A stretch of DNA of 64,000 bases from an uncultured Candidatus Melainabacteria bacterium (GCA_934692625.1 CAKUUC010000013.1:8774-72773); one strand, 5' to 3'; counted from the first letter of the stretch, positions 31,964-41,039 are shown. The notes: generated by a model from the letters alone, not told the origin. A program made the numbers and translations.

Positions 31964-32692
31964 CTATTTTTCGGTTTGTTTGAAATAATTTATTGGCTTA
32001 TAAAGTATGTCCCAATATGATTTTGAACTGTCAACAGGATTGAGATTTTTATGAGCATAATAGTAACAACCCATTTGATTGTCTGAGTTTTGTATTGTCG
32101 GATTGCACATAAAATACCATTTTTCAGGGTATGAGGTATATCTAAACTGATCATATCCCAATCGATTTGGACCTTTGAATGGACCGTTTGTATCAAACCA
32201 AAACTCAATAAATCCGATAGAACCTGAATCATAAGCACTTAATTTGGTAATCATAATTCCATTAGGTAAAATATAACCATCACTTACAGGGCATCCGGCA
32301 AGTTGGGTGCCCATCATATCACGGCAGCCAATACCACGAACTAATACCTGATGATAATGTTCGTCACCAGTAAATCTAGTTGCCCCAGTAAATTGATTTA
32401 CCCACGCTTTATTCATTTCGGGCATTAATGCTTTGAGATCGTTGAAGGCAGTACCTTGATGGGTGTTACCAATTACAAATCCTGAGATATCAAGACCAAC
32501 TTCATTAGACGTTTTTAATAGTGCTTGTTGTAAGGTTGCATCGGCTTTTTTGAATTGTGTTTTTAGAACTTTTACCTTGTAATTTGTAATTAGATTCGGC
32601 AAAGTCATCGCTGCAATTATGCCAATAATACCTAAGGTTATCAAAATTTCAGCAAGAGTAAAACCTATATGAAATTTACTTTTGAACATCAA
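31964..32692 (-). CDS. Prepilin-like protein
   Basis: The 242 residues have a short basic leader and GFTLAEILITLGIIGIIAAM (10-29), so prepilin peptidase would cut before Phe. The mature protein is a close paralogue of the one at 55920: both have LPNLITNYKVKVL or its equivalent, a TLQQALLKT-like segment, FWFDTNGP / FFDTNGP, and a YYYAH ... YWDILYKP ending. Several Cys may form disulfides. It is divergent from the XRE regulator at 32796, with a palindrome between. Confidence 0.88.
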   Translation of the reverse strand: MMFKSKFHIGFTLAEILITLGIIGIIAAMTLPNLITNYKVKVLKTQFKKADATLQQALLKTSNEVGLDISGFVIGNTHQGTAFNDLKALMPEMNKAWVNQFTGATRFTGDEHYHQVLVRGIGCRDMMGTQLAGCPVSDGYILPNGIMITKLSAYDSGSIGFIEFWFDTNGPFKGPNRLGYDQFRYTSYPEKWYFMCNPTIQNSDNQMGCYYYAHKNLNPVDSSKSYWDILYKPINYFKQTEK

Positions 32693-32724
32693 ACTTTCCT
32701 TACTGGTAATATAATATTAGCCTT

Positions 32725-32740
32725 TATCAATATATTGATA
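32725..32740. promoter_or_regulatory. Operator-like palindrome between prepilin and XRE genes
   Basis: TATCAATATATTGATA is a perfect 16-bp palindrome, 33 bases before the prepilin ATG and 56 before the regulator ATG, close to the position of the palindrome in the other prepilin/XRE pair. Confidence 0.5.
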
Positions 32741-32795
32741 CTACATGTCATTATATTCACTTATATAACTAAAGTCAAGGATATATAATTATGGA

Positions 32796-33023
32796 ATGGA
32801 AAAAGATTTCAGATATATAATCGGGCGCAATATTAAGGCTGAAAGGCTGCGCAAAGATATTACTCAAGAAAAATTTGCGGAACTTATAAATATGAGTCTT
32901 AGTTATGTGAGTAAGGTTGAACAAGGCTTAACTTCCCCAACGGCATTGGTTTTGTATAAAATTTCTCGAGTTCTTGATGTTAAGATGGAAGATTTTTTCA
33001 AAGGTGTAGTGGTAGAAAATTAG
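32796..33023 (+). CDS. XRE-family transcriptional regulator
   Basis: The 75 residues are one HTH-3 domain: IIGRNIKAERLRKDITQEKFAEL (7-29), INMSLSYVSKVEQGLTSPTAL and KISRVLDVKMEDFF. It has no sensor domain. TATAAT lies exactly six bases before the ATG and there is no ribosome site, so the mRNA is probably leaderless. An ATG five bases upstream is in another frame and closes after nine codons. It probably controls the divergent prepilin. Confidence 0.88.
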   Translation: MEKDFRYIIGRNIKAERLRKDITQEKFAELINMSLSYVSKVEQGLTSPTALVLYKISRVLDVKMEDFFKGVVVEN

Positions 33024-33100
33024 GGTAAATATTGTCGCTCGAAGGTTGCATTACACCAACAGCGTTAATTTTAATTGTTGAAAATCAAATTTACAATCAT

Positions 33101-33163
33101 ATTCTGAATAAGATAAAATCTACGCAATTAAAATTGCTTGATTTTTAATCTTTTCAGAATGAC
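33101..33163. repeat. Long dispersed palindrome (type C)
   Basis: This is a near-identical copy of 31785-31848, followed by a spacer with GTGGCTCCAAATAG and a half type B unit (to 33205). Confidence 0.8.
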
Positions 33164-33216
33164 GAAAGCTTTGGTAGTGGCTCCAAATAGTTAGTTCAGG
33201 GTGACCTTTTGTATGG

Positions 33217-33519
33217 CTAACCGTTATGGTTGCGGTGAATTAGGCGGCTGCAACAGGTCAAAACTCCTGCCCCGACACCGATTATTCCGTTTACGGCAAT
33301 AGAATTTTTTGTCGGAGATTTAAAAAATATAAATCTGCGTGCAATAATATCAAGCACTACTCCAAAACCAAACCAAGAACCTGCTGTCGTTAAACTGTCA
33401 TGCAAAATTGTATGGCTCGGTTGTTGTTGTTTGCGGACACTTCTGTTTTCGTTATCTTTTGGGGTTATTGCATAGAAATTCTGTGATGTTGTGGGGTAGC
33501 TTATACTGTTTACTTTCAT
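33217..33519 (-). CDS. Small hypothetical membrane protein
   Basis: The 100 residues start with a polar head (MKVNSISYPTTSQNFYAITP) in the style of the other Asn/Ser-rich proteins. A TTAGSWFGFGVVLDIIARRF stretch and an IAVNGIIGVGAGVLTCC stretch follow; both could be membrane helices. The end is basic (RLIHRNHNG). No family is recognised. Confidence 0.6.
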   Translation of the reverse strand: MKVNSISYPTTSQNFYAITPKDNENRSVRKQQQPSHTILHDSLTTAGSWFGFGVVLDIIARRFIFFKSPTKNSIAVNGIIGVGAGVLTCCSRLIHRNHNG

Positions 33520-33664
33520 TTTTAAATCTTCTCAATACGTCAAGTTTTTAGATTAATATGTAGTTCATGTGGCATGTTGTTACATCAAAGTATTTTTAAT
33601 TTCAACCAAAATATTAGGCAAAATTTGTTTTTAATGTATAATCTAAAGTACTTGGAGGTTTTTT

Positions 33665-34819
33665 ATGAGAAAATCATTGTGCCTGTTACCCCTGGCACTC
33701 GGGACTTTCGGGCTGGGCATGACAGAATATGTAATGATGGGAATTTTGCCTGATGTTGCAAAAACTATGCAAGTTTCTATCCCTACTGCCGGACATTTTA
33801 TTTCGGCATATGCACTCGGAGTTGTTGTCGGGTCAATTTTATTGGTAATTTTTGGACGAAACAAACCGTTAAAACAGGTTTTAATCGTTCTTGCTTCAAT
33901 TTTTACAATCGCAAACTTACTCTCAGCGTTTGCTGATAATTATTATATTTATTGTTTGTTGAGGTTTATTGCCGGATTTCCGCATGGTGCATTTTTCGGA
34001 GTCGGAGCAATAGTTGCTCAAAAACTTGCGGATAAAGGCAAAGCCAATCAAGCAATTTCTATTATGGTTTCAGGTATGACGGTTGCAAATCTTGCCGGAA
34101 TTCCTGCCGGAACTTATCTCAGTCATAATTTTTCGTGGAGAATAACATTTATTTTGATTGGGGTGTTTGGGTTTTTAGTTCTTTATTCAATCCAAAAACT
34201 TATTCCACAAATTGCGCCATTGCCTGATACGGGTTTTCGTGGTCAATTCAAAATTTTTAAATCACTTGCCCCTTGGTTATTGATTTTGGCGGTAACAATG
34301 GGGAACGGCGGAATTTTCTGTTGGTACAGTTACATCAATCCATTATTGGTTAATTTGTCCGGAATAAAGACTGTTTATGTATCTTCTTTGATGATTTTGG
34401 CAGGTGGCGGAATGGTTTTGGGCAATTTTTTAGGCGGAAAACTGTCTGACAAATTCAAACCTTCTATTGTTGCGGCTTGTACTCAACTTTTATCCTGCAT
34501 ATCGCTTGGTTTAATATTTTTCTTTGGAGCTAATCCGTTTGTTTCAGTGGCATTGATGTGTGTATGTACGGGTTGTTTGTTTGCCGTATCTGCTCCGCAG
34601 CAATTACTGTTGATAAAATATTCCAAAGGTGGAGAAATCCTTGGGGCTTCAAGTTCGCAAATATCATTCAACCTTGGTAATGCAATTGGCGCTTTTGTTG
34701 GTGGACTTCCGCTTGCTCACGGGCTCGGGTATCAATATGTTGCTGTCCCTGGGGCAATGTTTGCATTTGTCGGATTTTGCGTTTTGTTTTACTTTTACAA
34801 TAGATACGAAGCGTGCTAA
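33665..34819 (+). CDS. MFS transporter, AraJ/YdhP-like
   Basis: The 384-residue permease has 12 predicted membrane helices. The start LPLALGTFGLGMTEYVMMGIL (9-29), the G-R motif in the 2-3 loop (VIFGRNKPLKQ) and RFIAGFPHGAFFGVGAIVAQKLA (near 98) are typical of the drug-efflux-like AraJ group. The natural substrate cannot be read from sequence. It has GGAGG before the ATG and is followed 20 bases later by an acetyltransferase, so the pair may form an operon. Confidence 0.88.
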   Translation: MRKSLCLLPLALGTFGLGMTEYVMMGILPDVAKTMQVSIPTAGHFISAYALGVVVGSILLVIFGRNKPLKQVLIVLASIFTIANLLSAFADNYYIYCLLRFIAGFPHGAFFGVGAIVAQKLADKGKANQAISIMVSGMTVANLAGIPAGTYLSHNFSWRITFILIGVFGFLVLYSIQKLIPQIAPLPDTGFRGQFKIFKSLAPWLLILAVTMGNGGIFCWYSYINPLLVNLSGIKTVYVSSLMILAGGGMVLGNFLGGKLSDKFKPSIVAACTQLLSCISLGLIFFFGANPFVSVALMCVCTGCLFAVSAPQQLLLIKYSKGGEILGASSSQISFNLGNAIGAFVGGLPLAHGLGYQYVAVPGAMFAFVGFCVLFYFYNRYEAC

Positions 34820-34839
34820 AATTTTGAAAAGGATTTTGT

Positions 34840-35400
34840 ATGATAAGGCTTGAGAATGCGCTAACAAATGGTGAAATTGAAAAAATAAAAAAGCTTTACT
34901 ATGAAGCGTTTCCAAAAGATGAGCAAAAGCCGTTTGAATTGATTTTACAAAAACAGTTAAAAGGTTTGGTTGAAATTTTATCAATAAAAAATGATGATAT
35001 TTTTTGTGGACTTGTTATTCTTGCGAAGTCTGAAAATCTTGTATTGCTTGATTATTTTGCAATTGTAAAGAAATTTCGTGGGCAAAAAATCGGTTCAAAA
35101 ATGTTACGCAATTTGCAAGACCAATTTAAACATCAAAAACTTATTATAGAAATTGAAAATCCAAATGTGGATTGCGATAACAAATCTGAACGAGTCAGAC
35201 GAAAACATTTTTATCTTCAAAACGGTCTGAAACAAATGCCGTTTTTAGTTGATTTGTTTGGGGTGAATATGGAAATTCTGACAAATAATCAGCCGTTGAC
35301 ATTTGAGGAATATTTTGACGTTTATTATAAAGTTTTTGGTTCAATAGTTGTTGAAAATATCAAATTGATAGAGCAAAGTTTGTCTATCAAGCATAACTAA
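34840..35400 (+). CDS. GNAT-family N-acetyltransferase
   Basis: The 186 residues show the GNAT fold: an N-terminal helix pair, a central strand VLLDYFAIVKKFRGQKIGSKML (about 66-87) with the acetyl-CoA-binding R/Q-x-x-G-x-G/S loop, then LIIEIENPN and a C-terminal HFYLQNGLKQM. The acceptor is unknown. AAAGGA precedes the ATG; a bidirectional terminator follows. Confidence 0.82.
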   Translation: MIRLENALTNGEIEKIKKLYYEAFPKDEQKPFELILQKQLKGLVEILSIKNDDIFCGLVILAKSENLVLLDYFAIVKKFRGQKIGSKMLRNLQDQFKHQKLIIEIENPNVDCDNKSERVRRKHFYLQNGLKQMPFLVDLFGVNMEILTNNQPLTFEEYFDVYYKVFGSIVVENIKLIEQSLSIKHN

Positions 35401-35404
35401 AAAG

Positions 35405-35432
35405 GAGAATGTTATTTAAACATTCTCTTTTT
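35405..35432. terminator. Bidirectional terminator
   Basis: GAGAATGTT and AACATTCTC pair around ATTTA, with A5 before and T5 after, between convergent genes. Confidence 0.85.
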
Positions 35433-35823
35433 AGTACGTTAAATTTTTATGCATTACCAAGGAATTTTTTGGCGTTTTGAACTCCTGTTGCCATATTTTT
35501 TTCAAATCACTGAGCATTTTAATAAATGAGTGTGCTTCTTTTGTGTTCATCAATCCAACACTTTTTTTGTTTCCTTCCAATTTGATAGATATCAAATTGT
35601 CGCTGTGTGGGAAAAATCCTTTTTTGTAACACGTGATTGAAGAAACTCCAAGTTTGCCCAATTTTGTATTTTCACCAGGGACTACAGTTTTAATTTTTGC
35701 AGTATTTAAAACTTTTGTTCCTGAAGGGAAAATTTTGGGTAGTTGCTTTGCATTGGCAACTGTTTTATAGGCTGTGTCAATACTTGTACGCATTGTATTA
35801 ATCCCGATTGGTGTTACTGTCAT
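35431..35823 (-). CDS. Hypothetical protein
   Basis: The 130 residues start MTVTPIGINTMRTSIDTAYK. They contain beta-strand-like segments (KVLNTAKIKTVVPG; SSITCYKKGFFPHSDNLISIKL) and a C-terminal amphipathic helix (AHSFIKMLSDLKKIWQQEF). No signal peptide, membrane span or known family is visible. AAGGCGGA precedes the ATG. Confidence 0.6.
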   Translation of the reverse strand: MTVTPIGINTMRTSIDTAYKTVANAKQLPKIFPSGTKVLNTAKIKTVVPGENTKLGKLGVSSITCYKKGFFPHSDNLISIKLEGNKKSVGLMNTKEAHSFIKMLSDLKKIWQQEFKTPKNSLVMHKNLTY

Positions 35824-35917
35824 ATAACTTCCGCCTTTTCTTTTTTTATATTATACATGAAATATATTTGTATATAAAAGTCTGAAAATTTTATTTTTTG
35901 CCAATAAACACAAAACT

Positions 35918-36391
35918 TTACACAATAATGTCAGAGAATTTTACATTTTTTAAAATTCTTTCGAGGTTATGTGGATTTGTTTCTACTTGGTAACCGATTT
36001 TACCGGCGCTAAAAATTATTGTATCAAAGTTCTGTGCGGAATTATCTACAACTGTTGTGAATTCTTTTTTCATTCCAATTGGAGAGCAACCTCCATGAAT
36101 GTAACCTGTCAAAGGTAACAATTCTTTTGATTTAAGCATTTCTACAGATTTTTCATTAACACTGTGCGCTGCTTTTTTCAAGTCCAATTCACAGGCAACC
36201 GGTAGCATAAAAACGTAATACTTTTTAGATTTTGCAACTGTAACAAGAGTTTTAAAAACTTGTGCAGGATTTTGTTTTAATACTGTTGCTACTTCAATTC
36301 CGCTGATTGCATCAGTGTCTGCGTATGTATAATGATTATAAGAAATTTTGTTTCTGTCCAAAATTCTCATTACATTGGTTTTATAATCCAT
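35918..36391 (-). CDS. ybaK: Cys-tRNA(Pro)/Cys-tRNA deacylase YbaK/EbsC
   Basis: The 157-residue editing protein hydrolyses Cys wrongly attached to tRNA(Pro). Characteristic pieces are YADTDAISGIEVATVLKQNP (near 23), FKTLVTVAKSKKYYVFMLP with the active-site Lys (near 46), and GYIHGGCSPIGMKK (near 96), which forms the substrate pocket. It lies one base after a DUF4186 gene on the same strand. Confidence 0.93.
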   Translation of the reverse strand: MDYKTNVMRILDRNKISYNHYTYADTDAISGIEVATVLKQNPAQVFKTLVTVAKSKKYYVFMLPVACELDLKKAAHSVNEKSVEMLKSKELLPLTGYIHGGCSPIGMKKEFTTVVDNSAQNFDTIIFSAGKIGYQVETNPHNLERILKNVKFSDIIV

Positions 36392-36392
36392 A

Positions 36393-36746
36393 TTATTTTA
36401 CCTGTCTTTTTATCCATTCCATTATTAAATTTACTAGATAATCTTGTTGTTCTTGGGATAATTGAATGTTTTTCGGAAATTTGTGCCATTTATTTATACA
36501 GCCTCGGCAACATGTTGCTGTTGCATGTTGTGCAATAAATACCGGATGACCTTTCATTGGAGTTTGTTTTCCATCATTTGGAATATTTGCCGGTGCAATA
36601 CGTTTTGAGATAAAATCTTTTGCATGATTTTCTATTGTATCAATTCCTTTTTGCTTGATATAAAGAAGTTCTTTTTCTTTCAGTCGAAATTTTGCTCTGA
36701 AATCAGACTTTGCAAGTCTATTTAATATTTCATCAAACATATTCAA
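36393..36746 (-). CDS. DUF4186 protein
   Basis: The 117 residues match DUF4186, whose mark is the HPVFIAQHATATCCRGC stretch (67-83) with W-H following (INKWHKF). The Cys and His cluster could bind a metal. Function in the family is not known to me. Co-transcription with ybaK is likely since only one base separates them. Confidence 0.85.
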   Translation of the reverse strand: MNMFDEILNRLAKSDFRAKFRLKEKELLYIKQKGIDTIENHAKDFISKRIAPANIPNDGKQTPMKGHPVFIAQHATATCCRGCINKWHKFPKNIQLSQEQQDYLVNLIMEWIKRQVK

Positions 36747-36819
36747 TACCTCACCACAATTTTATCACTAAAAATTTAGTGATAAAAATAAATCTATAAT
36801 AGGTAGGAGTTCGAATTTT

Positions 36820-37218
36820 TTAGAATGAACACAAAACAACAAGGTCATTATTATTGACTTTGGCATCATTTATTGCTGCAGAAGATGACATTTCTTCCAT
36901 TCCACGACTACTCAAAGTTCCGGCTATTCTGCATTTTAATTCAGTAGAGTTTCCGTTGTCAGTTTTGTTTGTGTTGTAAACTTTTTCACTAAGTTCATCA
37001 ACTTTTCTGCTCAAACTTTCGATTGCAGCATTTGTTGAGTTAATGGAATCGTTTTCATAGCGAGTTTCTTCTTTTTCTTGATAGAATTGAGATTCTGTTT
37101 TTTCTCCGGCTTTTTCTTCGGTTACGTCTTTAGTATTTGTGTATATTGCCGCGATAGCAAATAAAAATGTGCAAATAATAGCAATGGTAAATACTTTGAA
37201 CTTATTAACGTTTTCCAT
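36820..37218 (-). CDS. Hypothetical membrane-anchored protein
   Basis: The 132 residues have one N-terminal membrane helix (FTIAIICTFLFAIAAIYT, about 10-27), an acidic linker (EEKAGEKTESQFYQEKEETRY), a heptad-like coiled coil (SLSRKVDELSEKVYN, near 68) and a C-terminal domain with two Cys (LKCRIAGTL, VVLCSF). It is probably anchored in the inner membrane facing the periplasm. GGAG precedes the ATG. No family is recognised. Confidence 0.65.
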   Translation of the reverse strand: MENVNKFKVFTIAIICTFLFAIAAIYTNTKDVTEEKAGEKTESQFYQEKEETRYENDSINSTNAAIESLSRKVDELSEKVYNTNKTDNGNSTELKCRIAGTLSSRGMEEMSSSAAINDAKVNNNDLVVLCSF

Positions 37219-37325
37219 AGAACTCTCCTTTGTAGTGTATTTTCTAATAGTTTAGCATAAATTCTGAGTTTTGCCCGTTTGTTAAGTATTATAAATTAGT
37301 CAAAAATGTCGAAAACTTTGTATTA

Positions 37326-37354
37326 TTGCACAAAGTACATTGTTCGCTTATAAT
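37326..37354 (+). promoter_or_regulatory. Promoter for leaderless kinase mRNA
   Basis: TTGCAC, a 17-base spacer and TATAAT, followed by six bases and ATG. Transcription should start at the A of the ATG at 37361. No Shine-Dalgarno site is present. Confidence 0.7.
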
Positions 37355-37360
37355 TTTGGT

Positions 37361-39016
37361 ATGAAGAAGTTTGATATTTTTAATCAATTTCATGATCCGA
37401 TTATTATCGTGAGGGGATATGAGCAAGTTGTATTTAAAAATAATGCGTTTTGCAGAATTTTTAATCCTTTTGGAGATATAAGAAAATTTGCCCACCGAAT
37501 GAATTTCGATATGTGTCCTATGGATAGTGAAAATGTTGATTTATATTCTCCTATATTTCAAGCAATAGTGTCAAAGGAATCTTTTTCTGCCAGAGTGTCA
37601 TATTCAACGGGCGATGGAAATGTTTCATATTATGACTTGACCGCTTCTAAACGAGGTCTGTATACAATTATTCGTTTGCTTGATGTTAGTGCAGATGTTT
37701 TATTGGAAGATAATTTGCGTGAGAAAAATGAGGTTAAGAATAAATTAAATCAACTTGAAGAAGAAAATGACGAACTTCAAAAAATTAGGCTAAAGGCTCA
37801 ATCTCAGGCCATTAAAATTGCATTGATTAACAAAGTGTCAAATATTATCAGAGAATCTGTTGATATTTCCGTAATTCTAAATTCTGCATTGAAAGAACTT
37901 GCAATTATGTTTGGGTGTTTTAAGGCTTATTATGCTTCTTATGCCGGTGTGAATTTTAAGGTTGAAGAAGTATATGGTGAAAATGCGGTAAATGTGCAAG
38001 AAATTTCTTTTGATGCCTACACAATGAACAAGTTGAAAACGGGCAAAATTTCTGTTAGTTATTCATTGCTTGAATACGTTGGGGCGCAACCGTTTAAGCA
38101 ATCTGTATTGAGGGTGATTGTTCCTGTTTTTTATACTCAAAAAATGATAGGTGTACTTGTTTTGTTGAGTTACCAAAAAAGAGAATTGAATGAAGAAATA
38201 GAAATTTTAGATGCCGTTTCTTCTCAATTGGGTAGTGCAATTATAAGAGCGGAACTTTATCAAAAAAACGTTGTGAATGTTAAAAATTTGAAACGAACTT
38301 TGGCAGAACTAAAAGAAACTCAATTGCAGTTGATTAATGCTGAAAAAATGGCGTCTTTAGGTCAACTTGTTGCAGGTGTTGCACATGAAATCAACACTCC
38401 AGTTGCATCAATCAAGTCAAATAATTCCCTGATGATGAAACTAATTCCGCAAATTGAACAAGATGATGTGCGAAATATGCTTTTAGAAATCAACAGTATT
38501 GACAGCGAGGCAATTCAGAGAATAAATAATATCGTAATTTCTTTGAAAAAATTTGTTCGTCTTGATGAGGCAGATTTGCAAGAGGCGAATATCAATAAAG
38601 AAATTGATTTGACATTGGATTTAATCAGGCATGAAACAAAAAATAAAATCGAAATCGTAAAAAATTATGGAGAATTGCCACCTGTTAAATGTTATCCAAA
38701 TATGCTAAATCAAGTGTTTACTAATATTTTGGTTAATGCATGTCAAGCGATTGAAGATAAAGGGCAAATCACGATTACGACATTGTATCGTGACAAAAAA
38801 TTGATAGTAACGATTAAAGACAACGGTAAAGGTATCCCTAAAGACGCTTTGGATAAGATTTTCACGGCAGGATATACAACTAAAGGTGTTGGAGTCGGAA
38901 CAGGCTTGGGTTTGGCTATCAGCCAGAAAATCATTGCAAAACACGGTGGTGAAATAAAAGTTTTGAGTGAGGTTGGTAAGGGGACGGAATTTATTATTAC
39001 TATCAAATGTGAGTAG
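37361..39016 (+). CDS. PAS-GAF sensor histidine kinase
   Basis: The 551-residue soluble kinase has a PAS-like N-terminus (about 1-115), a coiled coil (120-165), a GAF-type domain (about 170-305), and a kinase core. The His box is MASLGQLVAGVAHEINTPVAS (near 330) and the ATP-binding part has NACQAIEDKG, DNGKGIP and GVGTGLGLAIS (near 452-520). There are no membrane spans, so it senses a cytosolic signal. No response regulator is adjacent; the HEAT-repeat gene follows. The start at 37361 fits the leaderless promoter; a TTG seven codons upstream would be inside it. Confidence 0.9.
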   Translation: MKKFDIFNQFHDPIIIVRGYEQVVFKNNAFCRIFNPFGDIRKFAHRMNFDMCPMDSENVDLYSPIFQAIVSKESFSARVSYSTGDGNVSYYDLTASKRGLYTIIRLLDVSADVLLEDNLREKNEVKNKLNQLEEENDELQKIRLKAQSQAIKIALINKVSNIIRESVDISVILNSALKELAIMFGCFKAYYASYAGVNFKVEEVYGENAVNVQEISFDAYTMNKLKTGKISVSYSLLEYVGAQPFKQSVLRVIVPVFYTQKMIGVLVLLSYQKRELNEEIEILDAVSSQLGSAIIRAELYQKNVVNVKNLKRTLAELKETQLQLINAEKMASLGQLVAGVAHEINTPVASIKSNNSLMMKLIPQIEQDDVRNMLLEINSIDSEAIQRINNIVISLKKFVRLDEADLQEANINKEIDLTLDLIRHETKNKIEIVKNYGELPPVKCYPNMLNQVFTNILVNACQAIEDKGQITITTLYRDKKLIVTIKDNGKGIPKDALDKIFTAGYTTKGVGVGTGLGLAISQKIIAKHGGEIKVLSEVGKGTEFIITIKCE

Positions 39017-39338
39017 TAAAACTTTAAGAAATGTTAAAAATTTTTTCTTATTATATCTGTATTTGAACCGACATTCGAAAAATATTTATAAAATTTTTTG
39101 AAATTAGTAACACTATTGAGGTAGAAATCTGAAAAATGTGTTATATTAGTAGTACGAAATGAATAAGTGTCAGATTTACCCTTAATCGTCTGACAGTTAG
39201 ACAGTCTAATTACCAAAGAAACAACTATGAATTGTAAACAAAAATTAACAAATAGATGATAAAATAGCAATAATTTCTTCTAAAAAAACTTTATAAAGTA
39301 GTAGGTGTAAATTATTGTAGTAATGTCGGAGGAAAGTA
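39017..39338 (+). other. Long intergenic region before the HEAT-repeat gene
   Basis: There is no ORF of note in 322 bases. GTCAGATTTACCC ... TCGTCTGAC can form a hairpin at about 39170-39195, followed by the palindrome TTAGACAGTCTAA (39197-39209). These may be a long 5' leader or operator for the gene at 39339. No known riboswitch is recognised. Confidence 0.3.
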
Positions 39339-40196
39339 ATGACAATTAGTGTAAGTAGTAAGAAAAAACAAGTGAAGAAATCGTTTGACGAATTATTGAA
39401 TGACCTTAGAACAAGTAATTCTGAAAAGGTTAGATATAATGCCGCTAGAGTGTTGGGCGAAATGGGTGATTCAAAAGCCGTTGAACCTTTGATTGATGTT
39501 TTGAAACACGATAAAAACGGTTCGGTAAGATTATATGCCGCTAGAGCATTAGGCGAATTGGGCGACTCTGCTGCAACTGTTCACTTGATTGAATCTCTAC
39601 GTGAAGACCGTAACGTTGATGTTAGAGTTCGTGCAGCACGTGCGTTAGGTCGTTTGGGCGGTGCTATTGTAGTTGAACCGCTTGTAGAATCTTTGAACGA
39701 TGAAAATCCTCAAGTTTGTATTACAGCAACTGATGCCTTGATTGAAATTGGTGATGTTGCAACTGATGCTTTGATTGCATCTTTGGATCACGAAAAAGTT
39801 AACGTTAGATGCGATGCAACAAGAGCATTGGGCGAAATCGGTAACAAAAAAGCCGTTGATAAAATTATCAACATGTTGTATGACGAATGGGTTAACGTTA
39901 GAATTTATGCGGTAACTTCTTTGGGTAAATTGAATGATACAAAAGCAGTTCCAGCATTGATTGATGTTATGAAAAACCGTTCAGAAAATGAATTGGTAAG
40001 AGCAGGCGCAGCAGCTGCATTGGGTGTTCTTAGAGATCAAAGAGCATTGATGCCGTTGAGAGAATTGATTATGGAAGCCGAAGAATTAGGCGAATTGGAA
40101 GATACAGCACTAAAATCTTTCAAAAAGATTATGGCTGCAAATTGGCAATCAATTCCTGGTGCAACTCCTCAAAAGAAACCGGCAGGTACATTTTAA
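39339..40196 (+). CDS. HEAT-repeat (PBS-lyase type) protein
   Basis: The 285 residues are built from about eight HEAT/PBS-lyase repeats of ~31 residues. The recurrent pattern is VRxxAARALGELGDxxAVxPLIDxLKD (for example near 40, 70, 103, 160). In cyanobacteria such proteins attach bilins or act as scaffolds; here, without phycobilisomes, a scaffold role is more likely. CGGAGG precedes the ATG. The location between two kinases suggests, but does not prove, a signalling role. Confidence 0.9.
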   Translation: MTISVSSKKKQVKKSFDELLNDLRTSNSEKVRYNAARVLGEMGDSKAVEPLIDVLKHDKNGSVRLYAARALGELGDSAATVHLIESLREDRNVDVRVRAARALGRLGGAIVVEPLVESLNDENPQVCITATDALIEIGDVATDALIASLDHEKVNVRCDATRALGEIGNKKAVDKIINMLYDEWVNVRIYAVTSLGKLNDTKAVPALIDVMKNRSENELVRAGAAAALGVLRDQRALMPLRELIMEAEELGELEDTALKSFKKIMAANWQSIPGATPQKKPAGTF

Positions 40197-40230
40197 TAGA
40201 TAACTAATGGTTGTTTATTATATAAATTAA

Positions 40231-40257
40231 AGCGACTCTGAACAGGGTCGCTTTTTT
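40231..40257 (+). terminator. Terminator of the HEAT-repeat gene
   Basis: AGCGAC and GTCGCT pair around a ten-base loop and are followed by TTTTTT. Confidence 0.78.
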
Positions 40258-40292
40258 ACGCTCTCTATTAAATCATGTGGTATAATAAAGCT

Positions 40293-41039
40293 ATGGACGA
40301 TATTGAAAAGAAATACGAAGATTTTATATCAACAGTTAGTCACGAATTGAGGACACCTTTGACATCTATTCGAGGGTTTTCACAAACCTTGTTGGCTTCG
40401 TGGGATAAACTTGATGATGACAGTAAAAAAAGATTTATAAAAATTATGGAAGAGCAATCAAACAGGCTCATTCATCTTGTTGAAAATATGTTATCTGTCA
40501 CTCGTATCCAGTCTTCATCGCAAAAGATGGTTATGAGCGAAGTTAATATAAAAGCGCCGATTGAACAAATTATTTCGATTGTGAAAAGTCAATATCCAAA
40601 CCAAAATTTTGAATTCAATTATCGAAAAGATTTGCCTTGTATTTTGGCAGACAAGGACAAATTCCAACAAATAATGACAAATTTAATCGAAAACAGTGCA
40701 AAATATTCTTATGGTGATAACAAAACTGTGATAACTACAGGAATTGACAATGAAAATATTTATATCAAAGTTTCAAACACAGGACTAAAAATAGATGAAT
40801 CCGATTATGGCAATATTTTCACCAAGTTTTCAAGAATTGACAATCCTTTGACAAGACGTGTTCAAGGTAGCGGACTTGGTTTATACATAACCAAAAATCT
40901 TGTTGAAAAAATGCACGGAAAAATCTATGTAAGTTCCGTGCAACAAAAGGATAATCCGGAATTGAGCGAAATTACATTTACCGTGCTACTTCCAATTGTG
41001 ATGATAGAAGAACAAGCGAGGTTAAAATGCAATCAGTAA
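40293..41039 (+). CDS. Soluble histidine kinase (HisKA-HATPase core only)
   Basis: The 248 residues begin almost at the phospho-acceptor helix: FISTVSHELRTPLTSIRGFSQT (about 10-31), then NLIENSAKYSYG (N box), NTGLKIDESDYGNIFTKFSR and GSGLGLYITKNLVEKMHG. There is no sensor domain or membrane span, so input must come from a partner. TATAAT lies six bases before the ATG with no ribosome site. The next gene overlaps its end by 13 bases and encodes receiver domains, its likely partner. Confidence 0.9.
   Translation: MDDIEKKYEDFISTVSHELRTPLTSIRGFSQTLLASWDKLDDDSKKRFIKIMEEQSNRLIHLVENMLSVTRIQSSSQKMVMSEVNIKAPIEQIISIVKSQYPNQNFEFNYRKDLPCILADKDKFQQIMTNLIENSAKYSYGDNKTVITTGIDNENIYIKVSNTGLKIDESDYGNIFTKFSRIDNPLTRRVQGSGLGLYITKNLVEKMHGKIYVSSVQQKDNPELSEITFTVLLPIVMIEEQARLKCNQ

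Noticed and set aside
39017..39338. Riboswitch before the HEAT-repeat gene
   Set aside because: A hairpin and a short palindrome are present, but no aptamer consensus is recognisable.
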